The translations under genes and the position numbers were made by a program. A DNA stretch of 64,000 nt, from contig NZ_JAAWWP010000005.1 in NCBI RefSeq assembly GCF_012273655.1, positions 372,001-436,000 on the forward strand, given 5' to 3'. Numbering within the stretch: position 1 is the stretch's first letter; each line of letters opens with the position of its first letter. Positions 25,391-33,355 of the stretch are shown here, piece by piece. The notes beneath the pieces were generated by a model that saw only the letters and a list, made by a program, of their open reading frames with translations, was not told the DNA's origin and did not search any database. Source of the stretch: Streptomyces physcomitrii. Its GTDB lineage: Bacteria; Actinomycetota; Actinomycetes; Streptomycetales; Streptomycetaceae.

Positions 25391-25588
25391 TCACCTCCCC
25401 GGCTCCCGCAGGGCGCGGACGGTCTCGGCCAGGGCGCGGAGGATGGCGGCCCGGTGCCGGGGCTCGGCCCCGTGCAGTGCGCGGCGGGCCAGCACCACGG
25501 CGGCGGCCGCGCTGACGGTACGGGCCAGGAGCAGTCCGGACAGCTGGGCGGCGGCCAGCAGTCCGAGGACGAGGCAGGGCGTGGTCAT
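25391..25588 (-). CDS. 65-aa small membrane protein
   Basis: ATG 25588 with a GAGGAG ribosome site 6 nt away. One or two hydrophobic segments (CLVLGLLAAAQLSGLLLA and VSAAAAVVLARRAL), then a basic helix RHRAAILRALAETVRALREPGR. No family recognised. Divergent from the HTH-NTPase-Sel1 gene with a 126-bp shared promoter region. Confidence 0.6.
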   Translation of the reverse strand: MTTPCLVLGLLAAAQLSGLLLARTVSAAAAVVLARRALHGAEPRHRAAILRALAETVRALREPGR

Positions 25589-25714
25589 CGCGAACTCCTC
25601 TGAAGAGGCGACAGGTTGGTGAGGAGACCAGCGCAGCTGTCCAGGGCGGTGTCCATCGACCCCCTGCGGCAGACTGGACAGAGGTGTTCCGAGAAGACCC
25701 CCGGGGGCAGCGCC

Positions 25715-28300
25715 ATGGCGAGGGACAGGAGCGCGTCGACGGCACCGCCGAGTGCGGTGGCGGAACGGCTGGAGAGGGCGGCCGCGGAGCAGCTGGAGAG
25801 TGCGGCGGCGGCACACCTTGAGGCGGCCTTCCGCGCGGATCTGCAGCGCGTGGAGGCCCTGCGCCAGAGCCTCCCGGCGGCCGAACGCCCCTCCCTGCGG
25901 GAACTCGCCGCGCACACCCGGCGCGGACACAACACCCTCAACAACTGGCTGACCGGCAGGGCCTTCCCGGCCGACGCGGACGTGCTGGCCGAGGTGGTCG
26001 CCCGGATCCGGCAGTCCGCCGCCGGTGCCGTTCTCGGCGCGGAGGACACGGCGCTGCTCGACCCGCACCGTTGGCGCGAGCGGCACGCCGCCGTCAACCG
26101 GGCCCGGGTACGGGACGCGGAGGAACTGCGCCGCGGGCGGCAGGCGGCGGCCGACCTGACCGGAGCCGAGGACCAGGCCCGCCTCCGCGCCCTCCCCGAC
26201 CCGCCCCGCCGCCTCGACCTCTGGACGGCGGCCGCCCTCCGCGTCCACCCGTCCATCTCCGGCGACCGCCCCGCCGAGAACGCCCGCCCCGACACCGCCC
26301 CCTCCCCTGCCGTCGCCCCCGGCAGCCGCGCGCACCCCGCCGGATTCGTCCTGCCCGCCTACGTCCCGCGCCCCCACGACGACCTGCTGCGCGAGGCGTT
26401 GACCGCCGCGGCGGCAGCGGGCGAGCCCGCGCTCGTGGTCGTCCGCGGCGGATCCTGCACCGGCAAGACCCGCGCCGCCTACGAGGCCGTCCGCGCCCTG
26501 AGCCATGAAACGAGAGCACAGGACCAAGAGGCCGACACCGCACCCCGAAGGCGCCCGGCCCCGCCCTCCCCACAGACGAGGCCCCTCCCCGGCCCCACCT
26601 CCGCCCACGTACAAGAACAAGGAGGCAGAGAAGGAGAAAGAGAAGGCGGAGGCGGAGGACACGGACGCGGAAGCTGCGGCGGGCGAGAGCCCGCCCCCGG
26701 CCCCCTGACCGGATGGAACCTGCTCTTCCCCCGCACCGCGGCCAGTGCGCTGCAAGCGCTGGAGGCCCGGGCGTTCGCGCCGCGCACCGTCGTCTGGCTC
26801 GACGACGCGCACCAGCTCCTCGCCGACCCGAAGGGCGAACCGCTGGCCGCCGGGCTGCTCTCGCGGCTGGCCGGGCCCGGGCCGCTGATCGTCCTCGCGA
26901 CCCTGTGGGAGGCGGCGTTCGCGGAACTGAGCGCGCCCCCAAGGGAGTCGGCCTTCGCCGGCCAGGACCCGCACCACCACGCCCGCGCCCTGCTGACCGG
27001 TGCCACCGCGGTGGTCCGCGTCCCGCCCGCCTTCGGCACCCGGGAGCTGCGGGCCCTCGGCGCCCTCGGCGGGGACCCCGCGCTCGCCGCCGCCCGGCGT
27101 ACCTCGCGGGACGGGAAGATCACGCAGACCCTCGCCGCGGGCCTCCCCCTCGTGGACCGCTACGAGAGCGCCGAGGAACCCCCGGCCTGCTATGCGCGCG
27201 CCCTCGTCACCGCGGCGATGGACGCCTGCCGACTGGGCTGGGACGCCCCGCTGCCCGACGCCTTCCTGCGCGCGGCCGCCCCCGGCTATCTGAGCGCGGA
27301 GCAGCGTGCCGCGGCGGGGGCGGACTGGTTTCCGTACGCCCTCGACGACGCGCGTACGCGGGTGCAGCGGGTGGTGGCGGCGCTGGAACCGGTGGCCAGG
27401 GCGGACGGCATGGGGATCCGGCCGGGGGTCTCCCGGCTGGCGGACTACCTCGACGCCCATGGCCGGGCCGGGCGGGAGGGCATCGATCCGCCCGAGTCGT
27501 TCTGGGCGGCCGCGGCGGACCACGCCACCCGCCCCGGGCACCTGGCGCGCCTCAGCCGGGAGGCCGAACTGCGGTCCTGCCACGCCGAGGCCGAGCACCT
27601 GGCGCACCGGGCCGCCGAGGCGGGCGACCCCCAGGTGTACGGCGCCCTCGCGGAGTTGCGCGAGCGCGGCGGTGACCGGCAGGGCGCCGAACGGCTGGCC
27701 CGGTCGGCCGCCGAGGCCGGGGACCCGTATGTGCACGCCGCGCTCGCCTGGCTGGCGGAGCGGTCCGGCGATCCGGGGCGCGCGGAGCGGCTCGCCCGGC
27801 TGGCCGCGAACGCCGGGGACCCGGACGCCCTGCGGGACCTGACCGAGTCCCGGGAACACTCCGGGGACCAGGAGGGCGCCGAGCGCCTGGCCCGGCTGGC
27901 GGCCACCGCCGGGGTGCCGCGCTGCGCCTACCGGCTCGCCGCGCTACGGGAGCGCGCGGGCGACCGGGACGCCGCCGCCCGCCTGTACCGCCTCGCCGCC
28001 GACGCGGGCTCCCGCCACGCCGCGCGCCGCCTCACCGAACTGCGCGAGGCCGCCGGTGACCGGCTCGGCGCCGAGCAACTCGCCCGCGAGGCCGCGGAGT
28101 CGGGCAACCCGCGCTGCTACTCCTCGCTCGCCTGGATGCGGGAACGCGCCGGGGACCACCGGGACGCCGCCCGCCTCTACCGCCTCGCCGCCGAGTCGGG
28201 GGACGGCCACGCCCCGCGCAGGCTGGCGGAGTTGCGGAGCCGGGTGGACACGGACACCGCAGAGCACGACGGCGACGACGGCCTCCCCGCACCCGGCTGA
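25715..28300 (+). CDS. HTH - P-loop NTPase - Sel1/TPR-like repeat protein
   Basis: 861 aa from ATG 25715. Residues about 35-110 carry an HTH-like segment (LRELAAHTRRGHNTLNNWLTGRAFP). About 215-250 is a P-loop: VVVRGGSCTGKTRAAYEAV. An insert of about 65 residues with very different composition (Gly/Glu/Arg/Pro-rich, purine-rich DNA at 26515-26705) separates it from the Walker B VVWLDDAHQLL (near 365). From about 620 to the end there are eight or so 36-residue Sel1/TPR-like repeats (AERLARxAAxAGDPxxxxxLAxLRERxGD). The layout resembles STAND-type signalling or defence ATPases with a sensor made of helical repeats. Confidence 0.8.
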   Translation: MARDRSASTAPPSAVAERLERAAAEQLESAAAAHLEAAFRADLQRVEALRQSLPAAERPSLRELAAHTRRGHNTLNNWLTGRAFPADADVLAEVVARIRQSAAGAVLGAEDTALLDPHRWRERHAAVNRARVRDAEELRRGRQAAADLTGAEDQARLRALPDPPRRLDLWTAAALRVHPSISGDRPAENARPDTAPSPAVAPGSRAHPAGFVLPAYVPRPHDDLLREALTAAAAAGEPALVVVRGGSCTGKTRAAYEAVRALSHETRAQDQEADTAPRRRPAPPSPQTRPLPGPTSAHVQEQGGREGEREGGGGGHGRGSCGGREPAPGPLTGWNLLFPRTAASALQALEARAFAPRTVVWLDDAHQLLADPKGEPLAAGLLSRLAGPGPLIVLATLWEAAFAELSAPPRESAFAGQDPHHHARALLTGATAVVRVPPAFGTRELRALGALGGDPALAAARRTSRDGKITQTLAAGLPLVDRYESAEEPPACYARALVTAAMDACRLGWDAPLPDAFLRAAAPGYLSAEQRAAAGADWFPYALDDARTRVQRVVAALEPVARADGMGIRPGVSRLADYLDAHGRAGREGIDPPESFWAAAADHATRPGHLARLSREAELRSCHAEAEHLAHRAAEAGDPQVYGALAELRERGGDRQGAERLARSAAEAGDPYVHAALAWLAERSGDPGRAERLARLAANAGDPDALRDLTESREHSGDQEGAERLARLAATAGVPRCAYRLAALRERAGDRDAAARLYRLAADAGSRHAARRLTELREAAGDRLGAEQLAREAAESGNPRCYSSLAWMRERAGDHRDAARLYRLAAESGDGHAPRRLAELRSRVDTDTAEHDGDDGLPAPG

Positions 28301-28425
28301 CGACAGAGCCGGATCACCGGGCCTCACCCAGCCGCGCGAGCAAACCTGACCGGCCACCGCACCGGCCTATACGAGCGGACCCCCTCAGCCCCCACGCACC
28401 ACCGGCGCCATCCGACTCGGCGTCC

Positions 28426-28932
28426 TCAGCCCCCGCGTACCGTGTCGAAGGCCTCGGTGAGCGCGGGGCTGCCCGCCAGTCTGCCGAGGATGCGGTGCAG
28501 ATGCCGCCGGTCGGTGGCGGACAGGTCGGCGAAGGCGGACTCGTCGACCTCGCGGAGCACCCCGTCGGCGTCCCGGCCCAGGTCGGCACCCTTCTCGGTG
28601 GCCGCGACCACATAGCGGCGGCGGTCCCGCGGGTCCCGGGTGCGCTGCGCGTAGCCGCCCTGCTCCAGGGTATCGAGGGTGCTCACCATGGTGGCGGCGT
28701 CGATCCGCAGATGGGCGCCGAGGTCGAGCTGGGACATCGGGCCGTTGTCCAGGAGCGCCTGGAGCACGCTGTAGTGCCGTACCCGCAGGCCGAGTTCGGC
28801 GAGCCGGTGCTCGCTGACGCGGAAGGCCACCTGCCCCAGCTTGAGCAGCAGGCAGCTGGTGTGCTCGGCCACCGAGCCGGGCACCAGATTCGCCGCCCGG
28901 TTGGCCGCCCGCGCGGGGGTGGTCGCCGCCAT
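28426..28932 (-). CDS. MarR family transcriptional regulator
   Basis: 168 aa; ATG 28932 with GGAGG upstream. Winged-helix core: YSVLQALLDNGPMSQLDLGAHLRIDAATMVSTLDTLEQGGYAQRTRDPRDRRRYVV (cited as one continuous winged helix spanning about residues 55-110, key residues the Arg-Asp-Pro-Arg-Asp-Arg-Arg wing). Divergent from the SDR-hydratase pair; the intergenic region contains a good promoter overlapped by a dyad, which it likely represses until a phenolic or acyl ligand binds. Confidence 0.9.
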   Translation of the reverse strand: MAATTPARAANRAANLVPGSVAEHTSCLLLKLGQVAFRVSEHRLAELGLRVRHYSVLQALLDNGPMSQLDLGAHLRIDAATMVSTLDTLEQGGYAQRTRDPRDRRRYVVAATEKGADLGRDADGVLREVDESAFADLSATDRRHLHRILGRLAGSPALTEAFDTVRGG

Positions 28933-29063
28933 GTTCCGCTTCCTCCGCAAACCGTTCGCACCGCCGAAGGTCACATCGTACGAGACGTTCCCCGCGGCGT
29001 ACGGGACGTTCTCCTGCGGCGGGCGAGGCGGTCCGCCGCACGGTTCCTCACGCCCATCCCACC

Positions 29064-29092
29064 TTGACAGAGCAGACCTAATTATTTGTACT
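29064..29092 (+). promoter_or_regulatory. Sigma-70-type promoter of the SDR gene
   Basis: TTGACA at 29064-29069 and TGTACT at 29087-29092 with a 17-bp spacer, in an unusually AT-rich patch. It points toward the SDR gene at 29162. Confidence 0.65.
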
Positions 29093-29110
29093 GCTTATTA
29101 TTAGTAGGTC
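29075..29110. promoter_or_regulatory. Putative MarR operator overlapping the promoter
   Basis: GACCTA and TAGGTC bound an AT-rich core (AAT...ATTATTAG), an imperfect dyad that covers the -10 region. Location between the divergent MarR and SDR genes supports operator function. Confidence 0.55.
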
Positions 29111-29161
29111 CTGGTGGACAGTTCCGGTGCACCACGGGCGGACCGAGGAGAGGAGCCGGGC

Positions 29162-29986
29162 ATGGAACGCAGCCTCGCGGGACGGACGATCCTGATGTCG
29201 GGCGGCAGCCGGGGGATCGGCCTGGCCATCGCCCTGCGCGCCGCGAAGGACGGGGCGCGGATCGCCCTGCTCGCCAAGACCGCCGAGCCGCACCCGAGGC
29301 TGGAGGGCACCGTGCACACGGCGGCCGCGGCGATCGAGGCGGCCGGGGGCTCGGCCCTGCCGGTGGTGGGCGACGTCCGCTCGGACGCCGATGTGGAGCG
29401 GGCCGTCGCGGCGGCGGCCGAGCGCTTCGGCGGGATCGACATCGTGGTGAACAACGCGAGCGCGATCGACCTGGCGCCCACCGCCGGGATCCGTATGAAG
29501 AGCTACGACCTGATGCAGGACATCAACACCCGGGGCACCCTGCTGCTCACCAAGGCGGCCCTCCCCCACCTGCGCCGCTCGGCGCACGCGCATGTGCTCA
29601 CGCTCTCCCCGCCGCTCAACCTCGCCCCGCACTGGCCGGGCCGCCATCTCCCGTACACCCTCGCCAAGTACGGGATGAGCCTGTGCACCCTCGGCTTCGC
29701 GCACGAGTTCGCGGCGGACGGGATCGCCGCCAACTCGCTGTGGCCGCGCACCCTCATCGACACCGCCGCGGTACGCAATCTGCTCGGCGGCGCCGAGCGC
29801 TCCCGCACCGCGGAGATCGTCGCCGACGCCGCGCACGCGATCCTCAGCCGCGACCCCCGCGCCCGCACCGGCCGGCACCTCCTCGACGACGAGGTGCTGG
29901 CAGAGGAGGGCGTCACGGATCTGTCCGGCTACCAAGCCGCGGGCAGCGGAGGGGAGTTGGAGCTCGACCTCTTCCTCGACGCCTGA
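29162..29986 (+). CDS. SDR family oxidoreductase (HSDL2-like)
   Basis: 274 aa from ATG 29162 behind GAGGAGAGGAG. Cofactor loop SGGSRGIG, NNASAID, catalytic Ser region LTLSPPLN and YTLAKYGMSL with Tyr and Lys. The LTLSPPLNL and AVRNLLGG elements match the HSDL2/fatty-acid-linked SDR subgroup. First gene after the MarR-controlled promoter and followed by an enoyl-CoA hydratase, suggesting fatty-acyl or aromatic acyl-CoA metabolism. Confidence 0.88.
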   Translation: MERSLAGRTILMSGGSRGIGLAIALRAAKDGARIALLAKTAEPHPRLEGTVHTAAAAIEAAGGSALPVVGDVRSDADVERAVAAAAERFGGIDIVVNNASAIDLAPTAGIRMKSYDLMQDINTRGTLLLTKAALPHLRRSAHAHVLTLSPPLNLAPHWPGRHLPYTLAKYGMSLCTLGFAHEFAADGIAANSLWPRTLIDTAAVRNLLGGAERSRTAEIVADAAHAILSRDPRARTGRHLLDDEVLAEEGVTDLSGYQAAGSGGELELDLFLDA

Positions 29987-30080
29987 GACACACCAGGCCC
30001 CGGCCGCCCCGCAGGACAACGCAGGCTTCCACTTCACTCCCCGCCACCGCAGGCGGCCCACCTCACCCAAGGACCACGCC

Positions 30081-30785
30081 ATGCCCCATCTGCGTCGCGA
30101 GGACGAGGTCTTCGTCCTCGACCTCGGCGAACCCGGACAGCGCGACACCGAGAACCTCGCCACCACCGCGTGGCTGGCCGCCCTGCACGAACTCCTCGAC
30201 GAGGTCGAGGCGTCCACCGGGCCCGCCGCGCTGGTCACCACCGGCACCGGGAAGTTCTACTCCAACGGCCTCGACCGGGAGCGCTTCGGCGACCCCGCCG
30301 AGGAGTTCGCCGCCTATCTGGCCTCCTACCAGCGGCTGTTGGCGCGGTTCTGCGTCCTGCCGATGCCGAGCCTCGCGGCGCTGCAGGGGCACGCCTTCGC
30401 CGGGGGCGCGGTGCTCGCCCTGGCCCACGACCGCCGGGTCATGCGGGCCGACCGCGGCTGGTTCTGCCTGCCCGAGATCGACCTGGGCATCCCCTTCACC
30501 CCCGGCATGGCGGCACTGATCCAGACCCGCCTCCCCGCACCCGCCGCCTTCGAGGCGATGACCACCGGGCGCCGGTACACCGGCCCCGAGGCGGTCGCCG
30601 CGGGCATCGCCGAGACCACCGCGGCGGAGAGCGAACTGCTGCCGCTGGCAGTGGAGTTGGTCCGCCCCCTGGCCGGGAAGCGCGGCCCCGTGCTCGGACT
30701 GATGAAGCAGACCCTCTTCGAGACGGCGGTACGCGAACTCGACTCCGAGTCGGGGACGAACAAATTCCTGACGCATCGTCAATGA
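30081..30785 (+). CDS. Enoyl-CoA hydratase/isomerase family protein
   Basis: 234 aa. Crotonase fold: LVTTGTGKFYSNGLD (first oxyanion element), AALQGHAFAGGAVLALAHDRRVM (second oxyanion Gly-Gly) and FCLPEIDLGIPFTPGMAAL. One of the usual acidic catalytic residues is present in PEIDLG. Short for the family, like the eukaryotic ECI/PECI-type enzymes. Follows the SDR gene by 94 bp and is probably in the same MarR-controlled transcript. Confidence 0.87.
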   Translation: MPHLRREDEVFVLDLGEPGQRDTENLATTAWLAALHELLDEVEASTGPAALVTTGTGKFYSNGLDRERFGDPAEEFAAYLASYQRLLARFCVLPMPSLAALQGHAFAGGAVLALAHDRRVMRADRGWFCLPEIDLGIPFTPGMAALIQTRLPAPAAFEAMTTGRRYTGPEAVAAGIAETTAAESELLPLAVELVRPLAGKRGPVLGLMKQTLFETAVRELDSESGTNKFLTHRQ

Positions 30786-30823
30786 GGTGCGAGGCGGGCC
30801 GGTTCGGGGTGCGGAGTGCGTAC

Positions 30824-30908
30824 GGGGGTCGGTCGTGCTCCGTACTCGGGGGTCGGTCGTGCCCCCGCGTCCCCCGAAGCGGTCGCCCCCGCGTCCCCCG
30901 AAGCGGCC
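30824..30908. repeat. 15-bp and 24-bp direct repeats before the sulfonate operon
   Basis: GGGGGTCGGTCGTGC at 30824-30838 and 30848-30862, then a tandem 24-bp unit at 30861-30884 and 30885-30908 that differs at one base. Lies about 100 bp before the leader peptide. Confidence 0.75.
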
Positions 30909-31007
30909 GAACCGGTCCGCGAGGCGGTCGGGCCCCGTCCGGTACACAGTCGTCCCTGGTCCAGGGAGTGGGACGGCTCTTGGTGCCGGGCGGCGGCTGT
31001 TGTAGAA

Positions 31008-31085
31008 ATGGGCCCCATGAATCACGAGCCCCTGGTGCGACGCCTGGTCATCGACCTGTGCCGGCGCCCGGCTGCCTGTTGTTGA
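31008..31085 (+). CDS. Leader peptide ending in Cys-Cys, upstream of sulfonate ABC genes
   Basis: A 25-codon frame (ATG 31008; ATG 31017 gives 22 codons) that ends DLCRRPAACC and a TGA. A TGTAGA at 31001-31006 would be a -10 element putting the transcript start near the second ATG, so translation may be leaderless. Actinobacterial sulfur genes are known to carry short leader ORFs rich in terminal Cys codons that sense cysteine by ribosome pausing (described in mycobacteria as polycysteine uORFs). Position before a sulfonate-type transporter fits that role. Confidence 0.75.
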   Translation: MGPMNHEPLVRRLVIDLCRRPAACC

Positions 31086-31137
31086 TTCCGCCGCGTCCCT
31101 GACGCCGCTCCCCCTCTCCGCGCCTTCGCTCCCCTGC

Positions 31138-31188
31138 TCCGCCCTGCCGTCCCGCGCGCGGGCGGTGCCTTGGCGAGGGCGGGGCGGA
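31138..31188 (+). promoter_or_regulatory. GC-rich hairpin between leader peptide and permease gene
   Basis: CTCCGCCC at the left pairs with GGGCGGAG-type sequence at the right of the segment (ending GGGGCGGAG at 31188). Placed after the leader peptide and before the permease ribosome site, it could be the attenuator stem. Confidence 0.45.
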
Positions 31189-31313
31189 GATGTCCCGCCG
31201 CGCCGCCCTTCCGCGGTGCCGGTGCCCGCTGCCTGAGTCGTTCCGCCCCGTCGGCCGCAGCCGCTCCTGCTTCCCGGTCCCTTCCGGCTCCCCCGCTCCC
31301 CTGGAGGCCGCCC

Positions 31314-32213
31314 GTGTCCACGACACCCCCGCTGTCCGAAGCCGAGGCCGAACCCGGGTCCGCCGCCGCCGTGGCGGACCGGCCGCCGGTCCGGCGCCGC
31401 CCCCGGGCACGCCCCCGGGCCGGGGCGCGTGCCCGCCACGCCCTGCTGCCGCTCGGTTCGCTGCTGCTCTTCCTGGCGCTGTGGCAGGTGCTCGCGGTGA
31501 GCGGGACGTGGAGCGAGACGCTGGTGCCGCCGCCCGCCAAGGTCTGGGACGCCTTCCTGGACGTCTCCACCACGCACGACGGGGTGCGCGGCTACAACGG
31601 CACGTACCTCGTCGAGCACTTGGGGACCAGCCTGCGGCGCATCGGGCTGGGGGCCGGGCTCGGCATCGCCCTCGGGGTGCTCTTCGGGCTGCTGATGGGG
31701 ACCGTGGGGTGGGTGCGCTCGCTGTTCGAGCCCTGGATCACCTTCCTGCGGACGCTGCCGCCGCTGGCGTACTTCTCGCTGCTCATCATCTGGCTGGGCA
31801 TCAACGAGGAGCCGAAGATCACGCTGCTCGCCGTGGCCGCCTTCCCGCCGGTGGCGGTGTCCACCACGACCGCCGTCGCGGCCGTGCCGCGGAGCCTGAC
31901 CGAGGCGGCCCGGGCACTCGGCGCCTCGCGGTGGGACGTGGTCCGGGACGTCGTCGTGCCCTCCGCCCTGCCGGAGACACTCACCGGGATCCGGCTGGCC
32001 GTGGGGGTGGCCTACTCCTCCCTGGTCGCCGCCGAGTTGGTCAACGGACTCCCCGGTATCGGCGGCATGGTCAAGGACGCCGCCAACTACAACAACACCC
32101 CGGTGGTCCTGGTCGGGATCATCGCCATCGGGGTCTCCGGACTGGTCATCGACGCACTGCTGCTGCGCCTCGAACGCGCCGTCGTGCCCTGGCGCGGCCG
32201 CACCTCCCCATGA
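31314..32213 (+). CDS. Sulfonate/taurine-type ABC transporter permease
   Basis: 299 aa from GTG 31314 with GGAGG upstream. About six membrane spans and the EAA loop EAARALGASRWDVVRDVVVPSALP (key residues EAARALGA...G/P-S-A-L-P) typical of SsuC/TauC permeases, with GLPGIGGMV after it. The N-terminal 45 residues are Arg/Pro-rich. First gene of the three-gene operon; the binding-protein gene follows at once. Confidence 0.9.
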   Translation: MSTTPPLSEAEAEPGSAAAVADRPPVRRRPRARPRAGARARHALLPLGSLLLFLALWQVLAVSGTWSETLVPPPAKVWDAFLDVSTTHDGVRGYNGTYLVEHLGTSLRRIGLGAGLGIALGVLFGLLMGTVGWVRSLFEPWITFLRTLPPLAYFSLLIIWLGINEEPKITLLAVAAFPPVAVSTTTAVAAVPRSLTEAARALGASRWDVVRDVVVPSALPETLTGIRLAVGVAYSSLVAAELVNGLPGIGGMVKDAANYNNTPVVLVGIIAIGVSGLVIDALLLRLERAVVPWRGRTSP

Positions 32214-32302
32214 GCCACCCGGCCCCCTCAACCACCGCTGCCCGTACGGCACTTCGCTCCCCCTCCCGGCTCTCCCACTCTCCGCACAGAACGGCCTCCA
32301 CC

Positions 32303-33355
32303 ATGTCTCCCTCCCCTGCTCACGGCCCGTCCCGCCGACTGCTGCTCACCGGTGCGCTGGCCGCCGCCTCCGCGGTCGTCACCGGCTGCTCCTCGGACGG
32401 CGGCGGCTCCTCCGGCGGCGCCAAGCGGCTGCGTATCGGCTACTTCGCCTTCCCCAGCGGTGACTTGCTGGTCAAGAACCGCAAGCTGCTCGAAAAGGCG
32501 CTGCCGGACTACACGATCAGCTGGGTCAAGTTCGACTCCGGGGCCAGCGTCAACCAGGCCTTCCTCGGCAAGTCCCTGGACATCGCGGCGCTGGGCTCCA
32601 GCCCCTTCGCCCGCGGGGTGTCCGGGAGTTCGCCGATCCCGTACAAGGTGGCCTTCGTCCTCGACGTCGCCGGGGAGAACGAGGCCCTGATCGCGCGCAA
32701 GGGCAGCGGGATATCCGAGGTGAAGGGGCTCAAGGGCAGGACCATCGGTACGCCCTTCGCCTCCACCTCGCACTACAGCCTGCTCGCGGCGCTGGAGCAG
32801 GCCGGGTTGAAGCCCTCCGACGTCAAGCTCGTCGATCTCCAGCCGCAGGCGATCCTCGCCGCCTGGCAGCGCGGGGACGTGGACGCCGCCTACGTCTGGC
32901 TGCCCACCCTGGACGAACTGCGCGCGAGCGGAACCCAGTTGACCAGCAGCAAGAAGATCGGGGCCGCGGGGAAGCCGACGCTGGACCTGGCGGTCGTCTC
33001 CGAGGAGCTGATCGCCCGCGATCCCCGTGCCATCGACGTCTGGCGCAAGGTGGAGGCCGAGGCCCTGCGCACGCTCACGTCCGACCCCGAGGGCTCGGTG
33101 AAGGCCATCGCCGCGGAGCTGGGCATCAGCGCGGCGGACGCGAAGGCCCAGCTCTCGCAGGGCGTGTTCCTCACCCCGCGGCAGGTGGCCTCCGCCGACT
33201 GGCTCGGCACCGAGGGCCGCCCGGGCAAGCTGCTCGACTACCTCACCGACACCGGCGAGTTCCTGGCCGGACAGAAGCAGATCGACGCGGCCCCGTCCGA
33301 GGACGTCGTCCGCAAGGCGTTCTACCTCAAGGGGCTGCCCGATGTCCTCAAGTGA
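32303..33355 (+). CDS. Sulfonate/taurine-type ABC substrate-binding lipoprotein
   Basis: 350 aa from ATG 32303; an ATG at 32210, overlapping the permease stop (ATGA), would add 31 residues before the signal. RRLLLTGALAAASAVVTGC is a signal peptide with lipobox, so the mature protein is lipid-anchored. RIGYFAFPSGDLLVKN, LDIAALGSSPFARG, GRTIGTPFASTSHYSLLAAL and GDVDAAYVWLPTLDEL match TauA/SsuA proteins that bind taurine or alkanesulfonates. Upstream Cys-rich leader supports a sulfur source. Confidence 0.88.
   Translation: MSPSPAHGPSRRLLLTGALAAASAVVTGCSSDGGGSSGGAKRLRIGYFAFPSGDLLVKNRKLLEKALPDYTISWVKFDSGASVNQAFLGKSLDIAALGSSPFARGVSGSSPIPYKVAFVLDVAGENEALIARKGSGISEVKGLKGRTIGTPFASTSHYSLLAALEQAGLKPSDVKLVDLQPQAILAAWQRGDVDAAYVWLPTLDELRASGTQLTSSKKIGAAGKPTLDLAVVSEELIARDPRAIDVWRKVEAEALRTLTSDPEGSVKAIAAELGISAADAKAQLSQGVFLTPRQVASADWLGTEGRPGKLLDYLTDTGEFLAGQKQIDAAPSEDVVRKAFYLKGLPDVLK

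Noticed and set aside
28385..29041. 218-aa frame overlapping the MarR gene
   Set aside because: Out-of-frame shadow; the MarR frame has the winged-helix motif and ribosome site.
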